A stretch of 64,000 nt of DNA from Clitoria ternatea (Eukaryota; Streptophyta; Magnoliopsida; Fabales; Fabaceae). Both the position numbers and the translations under genes were made by a program. The stretch is taken from NCBI GenBank assembly GCA_037962975.1, contig CM075674.1, forward strand, positions 89,358,501 through 89,422,500. Reading direction: 5' to 3'. The notes under the pieces are model-generated. The model ran no database searches, was not told the DNA's origin, and worked only from the letters and a program-made list of their open reading frames with translations. Shown here in pieces: positions 45,137-56,572 of the stretch; position 1 is the stretch's first letter, and each line of letters starts with the position of its first letter.

Positions 45137-46112
45137 ACTCTACTAGCCCCCTAGCTTATGTGAGGGATTAGTAGATTTGCTCATATAAGCTGTATCGATT
45201 GTGATATATCTGGATACCGGTTCGTCTGTTAGAGTAGTATTTATCTGACACGTGGTAGGTTTTGAAATTATACCGTCGTGTAAATGTCCGTTCTTGGAAA
45301 AAGATTCCGTTGTGATGGAACTCTTTAGGACGGATTATGGACAGATTCTCTGCGAGAATTCCAAAAGCGTTTGAAATTCACAACCTTTGGTATTCGTGCT
45401 ACAGTTATAATATCTCTCATGATTGGACATTTAATGCCTTTAATCACGTGGGCGACCCATTATTGCGTTAAATGCGCATGTCTTTATAATCGTCACACGG
45501 GAGCTTGGTGGGCCTAAAATTTGAATTTAATAGGCCCATTTAGAAGGCCCTATAACGAATTGATGGCATTTTCGTGCCTTTGGATTCAAAACGACCATTC
45601 TGATCCACCAAAAAGGAGAGTCGTTTAAGAGTAAACGACAGGTTGTTTGAGTCAGTATTTGAGACTTTTCGTGCCCTGGAAAAGACATATTTGGTAATTT
45701 CAGAAATCACTTCATCTTGCTTCCCTGACGAACCTCTGCAAAAGTTTCGAGAAGACATTCCTGTTTGCCCCTGTGAATTTTGATTCACTATCCTCTTTCA
45801 TCCCTAGGTAACCCTTCTCCTTCGTCTTTTCGTGTCTTCTTTTAGTTTCTCTGAATGTCTAGGAGAGGTTTTAGCTTGGGCCGTGTTAACCCTAGGGGAA
45901 AGGTCTTAACTTGAAACCCCTCAAGTCGTGGTGGGAGGATCCCTGTGATCTTCCAATCAAAGCCACCTTATTCAGAGAGGGAGGCGTCACCGTATCCAAG
46001 GCGAAGGGTGATAATACCCTCTTCAGAATCCTCCTCTAGTGAGAGTGCTGAGAGTGCTGATTTATACCTCTCTGATGATGTGGATTTTTACCGCAGCGTA
46101 AAAGCTTTTAAG
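45137..46112 (+). promoter_or_regulatory. Upstream region of antisense gene copy 2
   Basis: Collinear with 41001-41983 (CCCCTAGCTTATGTGAGGGA, TTTAATCACGTGGGCGA, GGGCCTA). It marks the start of the second tandem unit. The region 45945-46112 has an open frame that runs into the copy 2 start, SESSSSESAESADLYLSDD, whose counterpart in copy 1 is not open, so an upstream coding exon is possible but not shown. Confidence 0.55.
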
Positions 46113-48449
46113 ATGGCGGTAAAGAAGACGACCGGAGGAAGAACTTCTGGTGGTGAAACACCCTCTCAACGGTACATCATGAAGACAGCTTCCGGATTGT
46201 GCAATGTAGTTGCACACCGGATTGATTGGGTGAAGTTCCAATAGAAACGTCCATTCAGCTGGGTGGCTGAGGAATTTCGTGATACACCGTCTATTCATGC
46301 TCGGGAGGACGGAGCAGAGTTGGAACCGCGCTTTACTGTCTTCAAGAAGGAAAAGCGTAGGGGGTGTTTTATGGTGTTGGCTCCACTTCCAACAGATCGG
46401 ATATGTCATACACCGGACGAAAGGTCCATATATATATGTATGACTTCCTGTTTCTGAATCTGGGTGTGCGCCTCCCTTTCACAAAGTTTCAGATGGGGGT
46501 TCTAAGGTTTTTGGACTGCGCCCCTTCACAGCTTCACCCCAACGGATGGGGGTTGATCCGTTCTCTTGAAGTGCTTGGGGAGCACTTCAATTTCACACCG
46601 ACGGTGGCTATGCTTTTTTATTTCTCACAAGTTGTCCGTCGTGCAAATAAAGAGAAGGGAGGAGTAAGTTTGATAACCCTCCGGACTCTCTCCAAGATCA
46701 TCAACTTTGAGTCCTACACTGATTCCACCAAAGTTGATGGTCATTCTTTCAAATCTTATTTTACCAAGATCAGCGTTAGGCCTGAAGATCCAATTTTTTG
46801 GTTAACTGAAGATGGGATTCAAAAATTTCCTGTGGCCTGGACGCATGAGCATTTTTTGTTAACCTCCCAGGCCTATTATACTAATGAAGATGAATTGAGC
46901 CCATCTTCGATCTCTATTCTTTCTGCTCTTCAGTCGTACACCGCCTCGCACAAATGTTTCTCCTGCAGGCGTTTGCTAGGGTCAAAGTCTACCTGCGAGG
47001 AATATTTGCGTAATTTTTCTGTCATTTTTCATGTTCTCTCATATTATGCCTCGAAATCTTCGATCTCTAATTGTGTTATTTGATTTTGCAGTTGAAATCG
47101 AGGCTAAATCATCAGAGATGAACAAGTTGAAAGGGCTCAAAGCTGGAGAGAACTCCGTTGCGGCTGAGAACGACATCCAGGCAAAACGGAATTCTAAGAA
47201 GGCTATTGCTGAGACCATAATACTCACTTCGTCTGCTGGTGACGATATTCCCTTGCTGGAGGGCGGACCTGATAAACCGACCCCTGATGTTGTGGTTAAG
47301 AAGAACAGAGAGAAAAGGAAGAAGGCAAAATTTGATTCCTCTAAGACGTCGGAACCTCAACCTTCTCCTAAAAAATAAAAACTTTCCAAAGGGGCTGCTG
47401 ATCCAGAGGCTTCTAAGGGAAAAAAAGTAGAAGGGCTCACTCCGGATGCCCCAGGCAATGTGATTACCTTTGGTGCAAAACCAATAACTTCTTACTTTGT
47501 GCCCAAAGTTCCTTGCCCCCCTGATGGCAATCCCGGTCTCGCCCAATACCTTATGTATGAGGGTCCTGTACCTGAATGCATTCCTGAGTCTCCATACAAG
47601 CTGAAAACTTCATTAGAAAGTGAAGAAGTAACCAAAGCTTGCGATGCCGGACAGAGGCACTTGGCAGAATTGTTCGGTCTTCTGAAGTCGGTTCGCAAGC
47701 TTTCAGAAGATAATGAAAGGCTCAGTAAATTGGTTGGCAAGGTTAACGACCTTAGCATTGCTGCAGCTAGGGATAAAGCAAGCATCCTCCGACTGGAGAA
47801 TAAATTAGAGGCTTCCAAAGAGGAAGGGTATAAAAAGGATGAGGAAATTGCCAGTCTGAAACATCTTGTTAAGGAGATGGAGGTCCAAATACTTGATCAG
47901 AAGAAAACCAATTCTGACCTCCATGCCAGCCTTTGTACAGAGAAAGAACATTCTACGAAGCTGGGGGAGGAACTGAAGGAGACCAAGATCGTTTACTCTC
48001 AGGGAGCAGAAGACTGGTCACGTAAGGAGAAGGAGTTGCTTTTAAAGCTGGCGGATTCGACTGACGAAGTCAAAACTGTGAAAGCGGATTTGGCTGAGGC
48101 CGTAGATATCTGTGACCAAGCAGTCAAAGAATCTTTCGGGCTGGCTGTTCGTCAAGTTCAATACCGGAATCCCAAATTGGAACTTAATTTGAATGGTATT
48201 GATCCGTTCTATGAGTTTCACCAAGGGAAACTGGTGGCCGTTGTTAATGACCGTCAGGAGGATCCGCCTAACACCCCGTACAAGTTTACTCCTCTACCTG
48301 AAGGTTAGTCAATGGGACCTTCTCTCCTGAAGCTTAGAAGCGAAGGAACAAGCTCTGGTGCTAATGAAAGCAAGGCTACTGGTGATGGGGGAGGCAAGGC
48401 CGGAGGTAAAGGCAAAGGGAAGGAAGGAGAGACAAGTCAGAAGAAATAA
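46113..48449 (+). pseudogene. Antisense accessory gene of Tat element, copy 2 (broken)
   Basis: It is a paralogue of 41984-44350 with the same exon layout: exon 1 from the ATG at 46113 to 47009, an 82-bp intron at 47010-47091 at the same codon and phase, and exon 2 to 48449. The N-terminal domain is about two-thirds identical by eye (VLRFLDCAPSQLHPNGWGLI, FNFTPTVAMLFYF, NFESYTDSTKVDG). The coiled coil and ending ESFGLAVRQV..DPFYEFHQGKL are kept. Breaks: TAG at 46242-46244, an additional TA in the run at about 46428-46437 that shifts the frame, TAA at 47376-47378 and TAG at 48306-48308. The C-terminus is Gly/Lys-rich. Readthrough would be needed for any product. AATAAA at 48550-48555. Confidence 0.85.
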
Positions 48450-48549
48450 TGCCCTCCTTGTCTTAGTTTTTATTGATTCAAATCTGCTGTGTTCCGGGAT
48501 CAGCTCCGGATTACTGAATGAATTCCTTCGTGTAATTTATCATTTGATC

Positions 48550-48555
48550 AATAAA
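48550..48555 (+). terminator. Polyadenylation signal, antisense gene copy 2
   Basis: AATAAA about 100 bp after the terminal TAA, the same spacing as in copy 1. Confidence 0.5.
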
Positions 48556-48559
48556 AGAA

Positions 48560-50056
48560 CAATTTGCCTTTATATGCTTGTCATTTGAAAACAGCTTCGA
48601 TAGAAGGATTGCATGTGTAATGAATCATTCCGGATTCAAGTATGTAGAGTGAAGAACGGATATTAACATAAAACCTTCACTCCGGATTCGTACATGCAGG
48701 ATGAAGAACGGATAGAGACATATAACTATCGTTTTCATGTATAGGCACTTTGATAGCTAAAGGCTTGGTTTGACAGAAAAGATAGAGTATCTTTTGTCAA
48801 GTATGGATAATTTGGTGTGATGAAGTCATTTTCTGGAATCACACATTTGGTATACAAGCCTGGTAAAAAGCGTACCTTGCTCCTTGAAGATCAGGCCTTT
48901 TGGTTGTAAGTACCATAATGGGGATCGCCGTTGTGAGGGAACATGCTATTGTCATGAGAACGGCTTGCAATGTTAATCTTGAGGGGAAATGATTGTGAGA
49001 ATGTTTCACTAAGAGTTCATTCCTCGAAATATTCGTTAGGCTGTCGATACTGTCCCCCAGTATCATTGGGTGATCAGTTCTGGGTGAATATTTGATTGAA
49101 CAAATTCCGAGTGAAAGTTCTAAGTGGAAGCTCTTTTGAGTGAGAATTGATGACCTGGACTTTGAAATCATGAAGCTCCCAAAAAAAAGGACTTCAAAAG
49201 AGAATGTTAATCCGGGGTTCAGAATAACTTACTTGTTGCGTTTGGAGTTCGGTTCGATCCTACAATCCAAAATTCTGATCGGGTTTCGGTTTTGATCTTA
49301 CAGCCCATGTCGTATTTGGCGTTTGGCTTGATCCTACTAACCGTTCTTTAGTCGATCTTTGGTTTTACCCATTGACAATTCTTCACCGACGTTCGGCCAG
49401 ACCTACTAGTCGTACTCGGGGTTCGGTTTAATCCTACAATCCGAGCCTTCAACACGGGGTTCAGATCAGGGCTAATCCTGAACCTACTGCGCCCGTTACT
49501 CGGGGTTCAGCGTGGCCTTGAAGAAGAACCAGCTTACTACGCCCAAGCCTTCAATACGGTGTTGGGTTTTACCCTTTTACCGTTCTTGGAATGGGGTTCG
49601 GTACAATCCTACAACCCATTTCCTGAGGTTCGGTTTGATCCTACAACCCAGGTCTTCACCGGTGTTCAGCCAAACTTACTAACCGTACCCAGAGTTCGGT
49701 TTAATCCTACAATCCGGGCCTTCAATTTCTCACACATACTCGAGGAGTTACATCGTCAACTACGGAATGGGTAGTTGAGATCATCCGTCCTGAGTATGCT
49801 CTTGTACGCTGCACATATTCGAGGAGTTACATCGTTAACTACAGAATGGGTAGTTGAGATCATCCGTCCTGAACATATTTTTGTACGCCGGATAAACTGA
49901 AAATCACAGCATAATAAAAACTCGAAAGAGTTAAGTTGTTGTATGAGATTCTTATTAAACAAAAATAAAGAATTACAATGAAAGCATAGCTGTGATTATA
50001 ATTTCTCCAGTAATAAGTCTCAAATGAGGATAGAAGAGTGTGTATCGTTCCAGCAG
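48560..50056. repeat. Element E repeat-rich spacer between copy 2 and the end of pol
   Basis: Between about 49215 and 49720 the words TTCGGTTTGATCCTACAATCC and CGGGGTTCGG, with variants, recur in a degenerate array. At 49741-49872 are two 79-bp units of the GAGGAGTTACATCGT..TGAGATCATCCGTCCTGA type seen after copy 1. A short CCGAGTG-like patch lies at 49107-49150. No gene is seen. Tandem repeats in this place are common in Tat elements. Confidence 0.75.
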
Positions 50057-53000
50057 CTAGCTGTAATAGATGCGCAAGTTCTGGGCGTTCCACTTATTTC
50101 GAATTGGAGTGCCATCAAGGTTCTCAAGGCGGTAAGAGCCTTTGCCAGCAATCTCGGATACCCTGTACGGGCCCTCCCAGTTTGGGGCTAGTTTGCCTTG
50201 ATGAGCGAATTTGTTCCCTACACTTGCTTTCCTCAAAACCAAATCTTCGATGTTGAAAGTCCTTGATTGGACTCGTTTGTTGTATCGGAGAGCAACTTTG
50301 GCTTTGATGGCCTGATCTCTGATGAACGCATCTTCTCTGAGTTCTTGTATGACATCCATTTCTGATGCTAAGTTAGCGTTATTGTTTTCTTCAGAGAAGT
50401 ATTTGACCCTGGTAAAATCAATTTGTAGTTCCACAGGTATCATTGCCTCCACCCCATATGTCAGGTGATACGGGGATTCATTGGTGGAAGAATGAGGTGT
50501 AGTTCGATATGCCCAAAGGACATGGCATAATTGGTCTGTCCATCCGCCCTTGGCGTCACCAAGACGTTTCTTTAGTCCTTTGAGCACCTCTCTGTTGACC
50601 ACTTCAGCTTGGCCGTTAGTTTGGGGATGTTCGACGGAAGAAAATATTTGGGTTATTCCTAACCCTTCAAGCAAATCTGTAAATTTTCTGTCCGTGAATT
50701 GGGTGAAATTGTCTGTGACAATCTGTGCTGGGACTCCGAATCGTGTTATAATGTTTTCATACATAAAACGACGAGTTCGGGCTGAAGTAATATGCACCAC
50801 CGGCTCTGCTTCGATCCACTTAGTGAAATAATCGACCCCTACAATGAGATATTTGATGCCCCCAGGGGCAGTTGGGAAAGGACCCAAAATATCTAATCCC
50901 CATTGGTAGAACGGCCATGGGACAGCGGATGTGAAGAGTTCTTCAGCCGGTGTGTGATGAAGGTTAGAGAATTTCTGGCAGGCATCGCATTTCTTGACGA
51001 AGTCAATGGAGTCTTGTTTCATCGTGGGCCACCAGTACCCCGCCTTGAGGATTTTTCTCATCAAACTTCTTCCTCCGGCGTGGTGTCCACATTGTCCTTC
51101 ATGCACTTCCTCTATTATGCCCTGCACTTCGTTCTCTTTGAGACAAATCAAGTAAGGCACAGAGAGTGCCCTTCTGTAAAGATTACCATCAATCATGGTG
51201 AAGTATGGTAATTCTCTCCGTATCATTTTCTTTTCCTTCTCGTCTATAGGTAACTGCCCATCAGCCAAATAGCGGATGTGGGGGGACATCCATGTGTCTC
51301 CGTAAAGGGAGTTGGTCATTATGGCATTTAGAGAAGGGAAAAGAGGAATGCTAGGCGACGTCAGTTTGCTTTGGACCAGCGTAGTGGTGCTACCTGGCCG
51401 TTTGGTACTTGCTAGTCTGGAGAGTATATCCGCTCTGGTATTCTCTTCGCGTGGAACATGTTTGAATTCCATTTTTGAGAATTTCTCTCTCAACTCCTTG
51501 ACACAGTTTAAGTACAATTGGATTTGAGGCTCACGAGCTTGATAATCTCCCAAGATCTGTGAAATCACAAGTTGTGAATCGCTGCAGAGCGTCGCCTCAG
51601 AAGCTCCGATGTCGATTGCAGCTCTTAGTCCGGCCAGACAAGCCTCGTATTCAGCTTGGTTGTTGGAAGTTTTGAAATTAAAACGAAGGGAGATCTCTAA
51701 GTGTACTCCATCGTCGCTTTCAAGGACCACACCTGCTCCAGAGCCTTTTTGATTAGATGAACCATCGACATAGATGGTCCAATGGACGCAAGGTATATCT
51801 GGATCCATCCCTGTCATTTCCACAATAAAATCGGCCAGGACCTGAGCTTTAATAGCGCCTCGAGGTTCATAGGATATATCAAACTCAGAGAGTTCAATGG
51901 ACCATTTGATCATCCTACCAGCGAGGTCGGGCTTGATTAACACAGAGCGGAGTGGTAAATCCATTCTTACCATGATTGGATGGGCGTGAAAATACGAGCG
52001 TAACCGTCGAGAGGCCCAGACAACAGCGAGGGCGGCCTTTTCAATTTTTTGATACCGAATCTCTGCACCTTGTAAAGTTTTGCTGGTGAAGTAGACCGGC
52101 CTCTGTCCATCAGGAGTTTCTTTTACTAAGGCAATACCCAAAGCTTCGTCTGATATGGCTAAGTATAAGATGAGCATGTCCTCGGGGTCAGGCTTCATTA
52201 AGATAGGAGGCTTGGACAACACCTCTTTAAGCTCTTGGAATGCTTGTTCTTGTTCCTTTTCCCACTCGAACTTTTTGGACTTCTTTAGCACCTTATACAA
52301 AGGAAGTGATCTATGAGCCATCTTTGGCATAAACCGGGCCAAGGCTGCTACTTTGCCATTCAAGGATTGGACTTCTCTCAGATTCTTTGGACTCTGCATG
52401 TCAAGAATCGTTTGGCACTTCCCTGGATTGGCTTCGATACCGCGTTGAGTTAACATGAAACCCAAAAACTTCCCAGCTGGGACAGCAAAAGTACATTTCA
52501 ATGGGTTCAGCCTCATGTTAAATTCTCTCAAGCGGGTAAATACTTGGCGTAGGTCTTCAATGTGATCACCCCCAATCGATGTCTTGGCTATGATGTCGTC
52601 AATGTACACCTCAACGAGCTTGGTGTGCATGCCCTTAAACACCTTGTTGATCATGCGCTGGTATGTGGCCCCAGCATTCTTTAAGCCGAAGGGCATAATG
52701 GTGTAACAAAAGACACCACGATCATTAATGAAGGCTGTCTTCTCCTGATCCTCTTCACACATCGGAATTTGGTTGTAACCTGAGTAAGCATCCATGAAGC
52801 TCAAGTACTGATACCCAGAGGAATCATCTACCATCCGGTCTATGTTAGGAAGAGGATAAGGATCCTTTGGACAACAGTGGTTGAGGTCCACATAGTCAAT
52901 GCACATTCTCCATTTGCCATTGGATTTGTGGACCATCACTACATTTGAGAGCCAAGAGGAATAACAGATTTCCTTGATAAATCCGGCCTTCAGCAATTCC

Positions 53001-55528
53001 TCAGTTTGTTGGCAAACTGTTTTCTGTTTTTCTGGCCCCAATCTTCTCTTCTTTTGGGCAACCGGTCTCGTCTCTGGATAGACGGACAATTTATGACAGC
53101 AGAAAATAGGATCTATACCAGGCATATCGGCTGCGGTCCAAGCAAAGAGGTCTTTGAATTCCTGTAGGAGCATCACCAGTCGCTGCTCTGTTTCTGTATC
53201 TAGCTTGTCATTAATATGGGTGACCTTTTCCAGAGAATCCCCCAACACGACGTCCCTGGAACTTCCATCCGGTGTGGGCTTTAATGGGTTGGACGGATCA
53301 ATGTTCAAATCCGCTCTAGGGTCCAGGTCGATAAGGCTCACAGACCCAGCAGCTATTCCGGAATCGTTGAGTTTCCTCTTTTTGTTGGACGCCTCTAACT
53401 TAGTCATATTCAGGCTCAGGTTATAACAATACCTGGCCATCTCTTGATCACCTCGGATGGATGAAACAATATTGTCCTTATCAATAAACTTGACAAGGAG
53501 ATATGGAGTTAAGACGACTGCCTCCATAGCGTTTAATGTGTGGCGGCCTATGATGCCATTGAATGGTGATTTGACATCAATCACCAACACCCGGGATTTA
53601 ACCGTTCTGGCCCCTGGTTCACCTTCAAATGAAATAAGGGTGTCAAGATACCCTTTCGTTGGTTGCTTTGCCCCGTTGAAGGCTGTTAGTTCCTGTGTGT
53701 AAGGCTGCAAGTCTGAGTCATTAAAACCCATTCTTTCAAAACAATTATAGAAAAGAACATCACAGGAACTTCCCTGATCAACAAGGATTCTTCGAACGTC
53801 CTTGTTGGCTATCACTGCAGTGATGACTATAGCATCGTCACCACCAGGAATGGTTGGGCCAAAATCCTCATCAGAGAATGAAATTACTGGAGCTTCAATC
53901 CCTCCTCTGTAAGGACGATTGTCTTTGACTTTTCCTTGTACACATAGAATCATTCTATGATGATTCTTGCGGGCAGTAATTGAAGCTCCTCCTCCAGCGA
54001 ATCCTCCAGCAATCATGTCAATGACTTCACGTCGGCCTTGACGCTGTTGTTGTGGCATGCCGTCTCTGTGTGCTGTGTCATCAGTCATGACACCCTTTTG
54101 TTTCTCTGCTGTAGAGAACTTTCTAACCGGATTATGGTTAGTGTCATCCCCGTCGTCTGGATCTCTTTCCCTTTTCTCATTCCGATCCGCTCTGTCAAAG
54201 GATTTTTCTTTGAACAGATACTGCTTTAGTTTGCCTTCTCTAATTAAGGTTTCAACCGCGTTTTTTAGAGCTTGGCATTCGTCAGTAGAATAACCTGTTT
54301 GTTCATGGAAATCACAGTACTTACGGGGATTGCCTGGTCTTTTCACAGGGGCTGGCCTTCTAATGCCATAGATGCTGAAAGCTGGCCATCCAACCTCTCT
54401 CAGAATCTGAGACGGTTTGGCTGATAGTGGCGCATAATGGCTGAAGGAATTAACACGCCTTTCTCGAGGTCGAGGAGAGGAGCTATTAGCTTTGAGGTTG
54501 GTGAATGGCCTCTCCATGCGTTCTGACCTCATTTTCTCCTTGTCTCTCCGTGGTTGTGGAGGTGGTGTTGATGGCTTTTTCCTAGCAGCCATAGCTTCTA
54601 GATGCATCTCAATACCCACATATTTTGAGGCTTTCTTCCTGAATTCCTCAAAGGTCGTTGGCGGGCTTTTTGCTAGCGATAGGGCGAAGGCTGAAGCTGG
54701 CTGCAGAGCCTCAATAACGATGTGCAACTTAATGGATTCCGTTAGGTTAGGAACCAGGGATGCTTCCTTGTAAAACCTCTTTAGGAAATCCTTTAAGGTT
54801 TCATTTTCACCTTGCTTGATCTGGGCTAGAGTATGAGATGTTCTGGGAACGTCTCTGGAGATGACAAAGTGAGTCTCAAAAACAGCTGCCATCTGAGCCC
54901 AAGAATCTACAGACCCTGAAGGTAAACCTTTGAACCAGCCAAGGGCCTCCTCAGATAATGTTCGCGGGAACATTCGACACATAACATCTTCGTCAGCCCC
55001 CAAGTACATGGCTTCAAATACATAAGCATCGAGGTGCTTAGTAGGATTAGTTTCACCATTGTACTTTCCAATGGAAAGCGGCTGAGTGGTTTAAAGGCGC
55101 TTGGGGATGTGGATGCTCATGAGTCTCCTTGAAAAAGGAACTTTGAGTCTGTAAGTTACTGGGGGTACTGACGTTGACTCCTTCTTCTCGCGAGCAGCTC
55201 CCTCATCAGAATCATGAGTCTGCTCTCTCCCCTCAAATGTGGGGATGTTCGAATATTGGAGAGTGGTGGATTTTTCTCCATCGGTCGTATGGGGAGTGTT
55301 TCGTGTGCGAGATGATTCTTTATCCTCACTCTGCCTTTTCTTTCTTCGTAATTCTGCAAGTTCCCTTTGGAGTTGACTAATCAACTCATCTCGTGGATCG
55401 GGGCCAGACACTGGTACCACCTTTTTTGAGCTGCCCCCATGTGAATCAAAGTTAAGCTTCCTGAAGACGTTGGGGTTGGTTCTGCCTTCAGGTGGACTCT
55501 CCACGAAATCTTGTACCTCGCCTTCCAT
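50057..55528 (-). pseudogene. Element E Gag-Pol polyprotein, Tat lineage (one internal stop)
   Basis: It is one frame of 1824 codons from the ATG at 55528, broken only by TAA at 55093-55091; the part after it is open for 1650 codons from 55009. Positions count from 55528. Gag core about 150-290 (EEALGWFKGLP, FETHFV, LKDFLKRFYKEA); knuckle-like YCDFHEQTGYSTDEC about 403-417; protease VDQGSSCDVLF about 583; reverse transcriptase about 835-1010, with MPFGLKNAGATYQRM and catalytic YIDDI near 974; RNase H about 1120-1236; a second RNase H about 1248-1375 with its four acidic residues in YVDGSS, NQAEYEA, CSDSQL and TRADILSR; integrase from about 1470 with the HHCC finger, GLDILGPFP, VTDNFTQF and NGQAEVVNREV. 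No chromodomain. The stop falls in the N-terminal gag, so it may be a recent mutation. Confidence 0.92.
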
Positions 55529-55574
55529 CGATGATCACTTGTTCTTTCAATGGATATGGGAATAACTTTATCAC

Positions 55575-55592
55575 GTCCCACCGGGCGTGCCA
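55575..55592 (-). promoter_or_regulatory. Element E primer-binding site
   Basis: On the - strand TGGCACGCCCGGTGGGAC starts six bases inside the 5' LTR border. The form TGGCRCGCCC.GTGGGAC is common in Tat elements; I do not assign the tRNA with certainty (tRNA-Arg has been proposed for relatives). Confidence 0.72.
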
Positions 55593-55598
55593 ATGATC

Positions 55599-56322
55599 TG
55601 TCTTGAACCGGGGTCTAGAGATCCGGAGTCAAGTTAATCATAAATAGTATGAAGATACTGTGCAGAAGACCGGATGTACGAGTATCCGATGTAAATATCC
55701 GTTGTCCTTGTATGAGGAGAGCGGATTAGGCGTTCTGGAGATCCTTCACACCGACCTAACGCGTTGATGTGGGCGAATGGTGGTGTCACCTGCAAAGATT
55801 CTCTGACGCTCAAGTCAGTGATAATATTCCAAGTGAGGAATGTTTTTCAGAGAATAATCGTAAGTAGATTCAGTCGAAGATCCCCCCCTTCATTGATGAA
55901 GAGAGTTCATATACCTGATTGACTCGTTTTACGAGGACTCGTTAGTGGGGAACCGCTAACCTCCAATAGCATTATTTTATTGCGCACTTACCAGCATGAT
56001 TGGGTCAAGTGGCTATTTTATATTAAGCGTAGAGTGTATAGACTAGAATTAGGGGACAAATTGACCATTCCCGTGAGCAGATTTTGGCTCGTAGTGCAGG
56101 GAATTATTGATCGGTCCCTGTAGCAATGCCTTTTGTCTTTTGCATAGTGACGTGTGAGTTATCCGGTGTCATGGTGTTATCCTGGACTACCGGTATAGGG
56201 AGAGTGCCTGATACGGAATTAGAGTCTGGATGTATACCGATGACACCGGTTGCACGTTGGCGTCTTGACAAAGACGTTGAAATATGTCTTACAGATCGGA
56301 TACCGGTATTGAGACTGGATCA
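55599..56322 (-). repeat. Element E 5' LTR
   Basis: Partner of 40278-41000. TATA-like TATAAAATAG on the - strand at 56022-56013 gives a likely start of the genomic RNA near 55985. Confidence 0.94.
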
Positions 56323-56327
56323 ATATC

Positions 56328-56572
56328 AAATCATACTCGGTAAATATATCAAATTGCACTCGGCAAATATATCAAATCATACTCAGCAAATATATCAAAT
56401 TACACTCGACAAATATATCAAATCATACTCAGCAAATATATCAAATTACACTCGGCAAATATATCAAATCATACTCAGCAAATATATCAAATTGTACTCG
56501 ACAAATATATCAAATCATACTCAGCAAATATATCAAATTTCACTCGGCAAATATATCAAATCATACTCATCA
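56328..56572 (-). repeat. 23-bp tandem array of B2, right half
   Basis: It continues 39975-40277 after element E. Alternating ..TACACTCGGC.. and ..CATACTCAGC.. units give a 46-bp higher-order period. Confidence 0.92.

Larger units (their letters stand above)
40278..56322 (-). mobile_element. Element E: 16-kb Tat-lineage LTR retrotransposon with antisense genes
   Basis: LTRs are 40278-41000 (723 bp) and 55599-56322 (724 bp), with about 14 differences by eye (about 98% alike). TSD ATATC at 40273-40277 and 56323-56327. Read on the - strand: 5' LTR, primer site, gag-pol in one frame with a second RNase H before integrase (a Tat-lineage mark), then a 9-kb 3' region that carries two tandem copies of a gene in the opposite direction, with tandem repeats. 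The LTR pair and near-intact gag-pol show recent movement. Confidence 0.94.
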
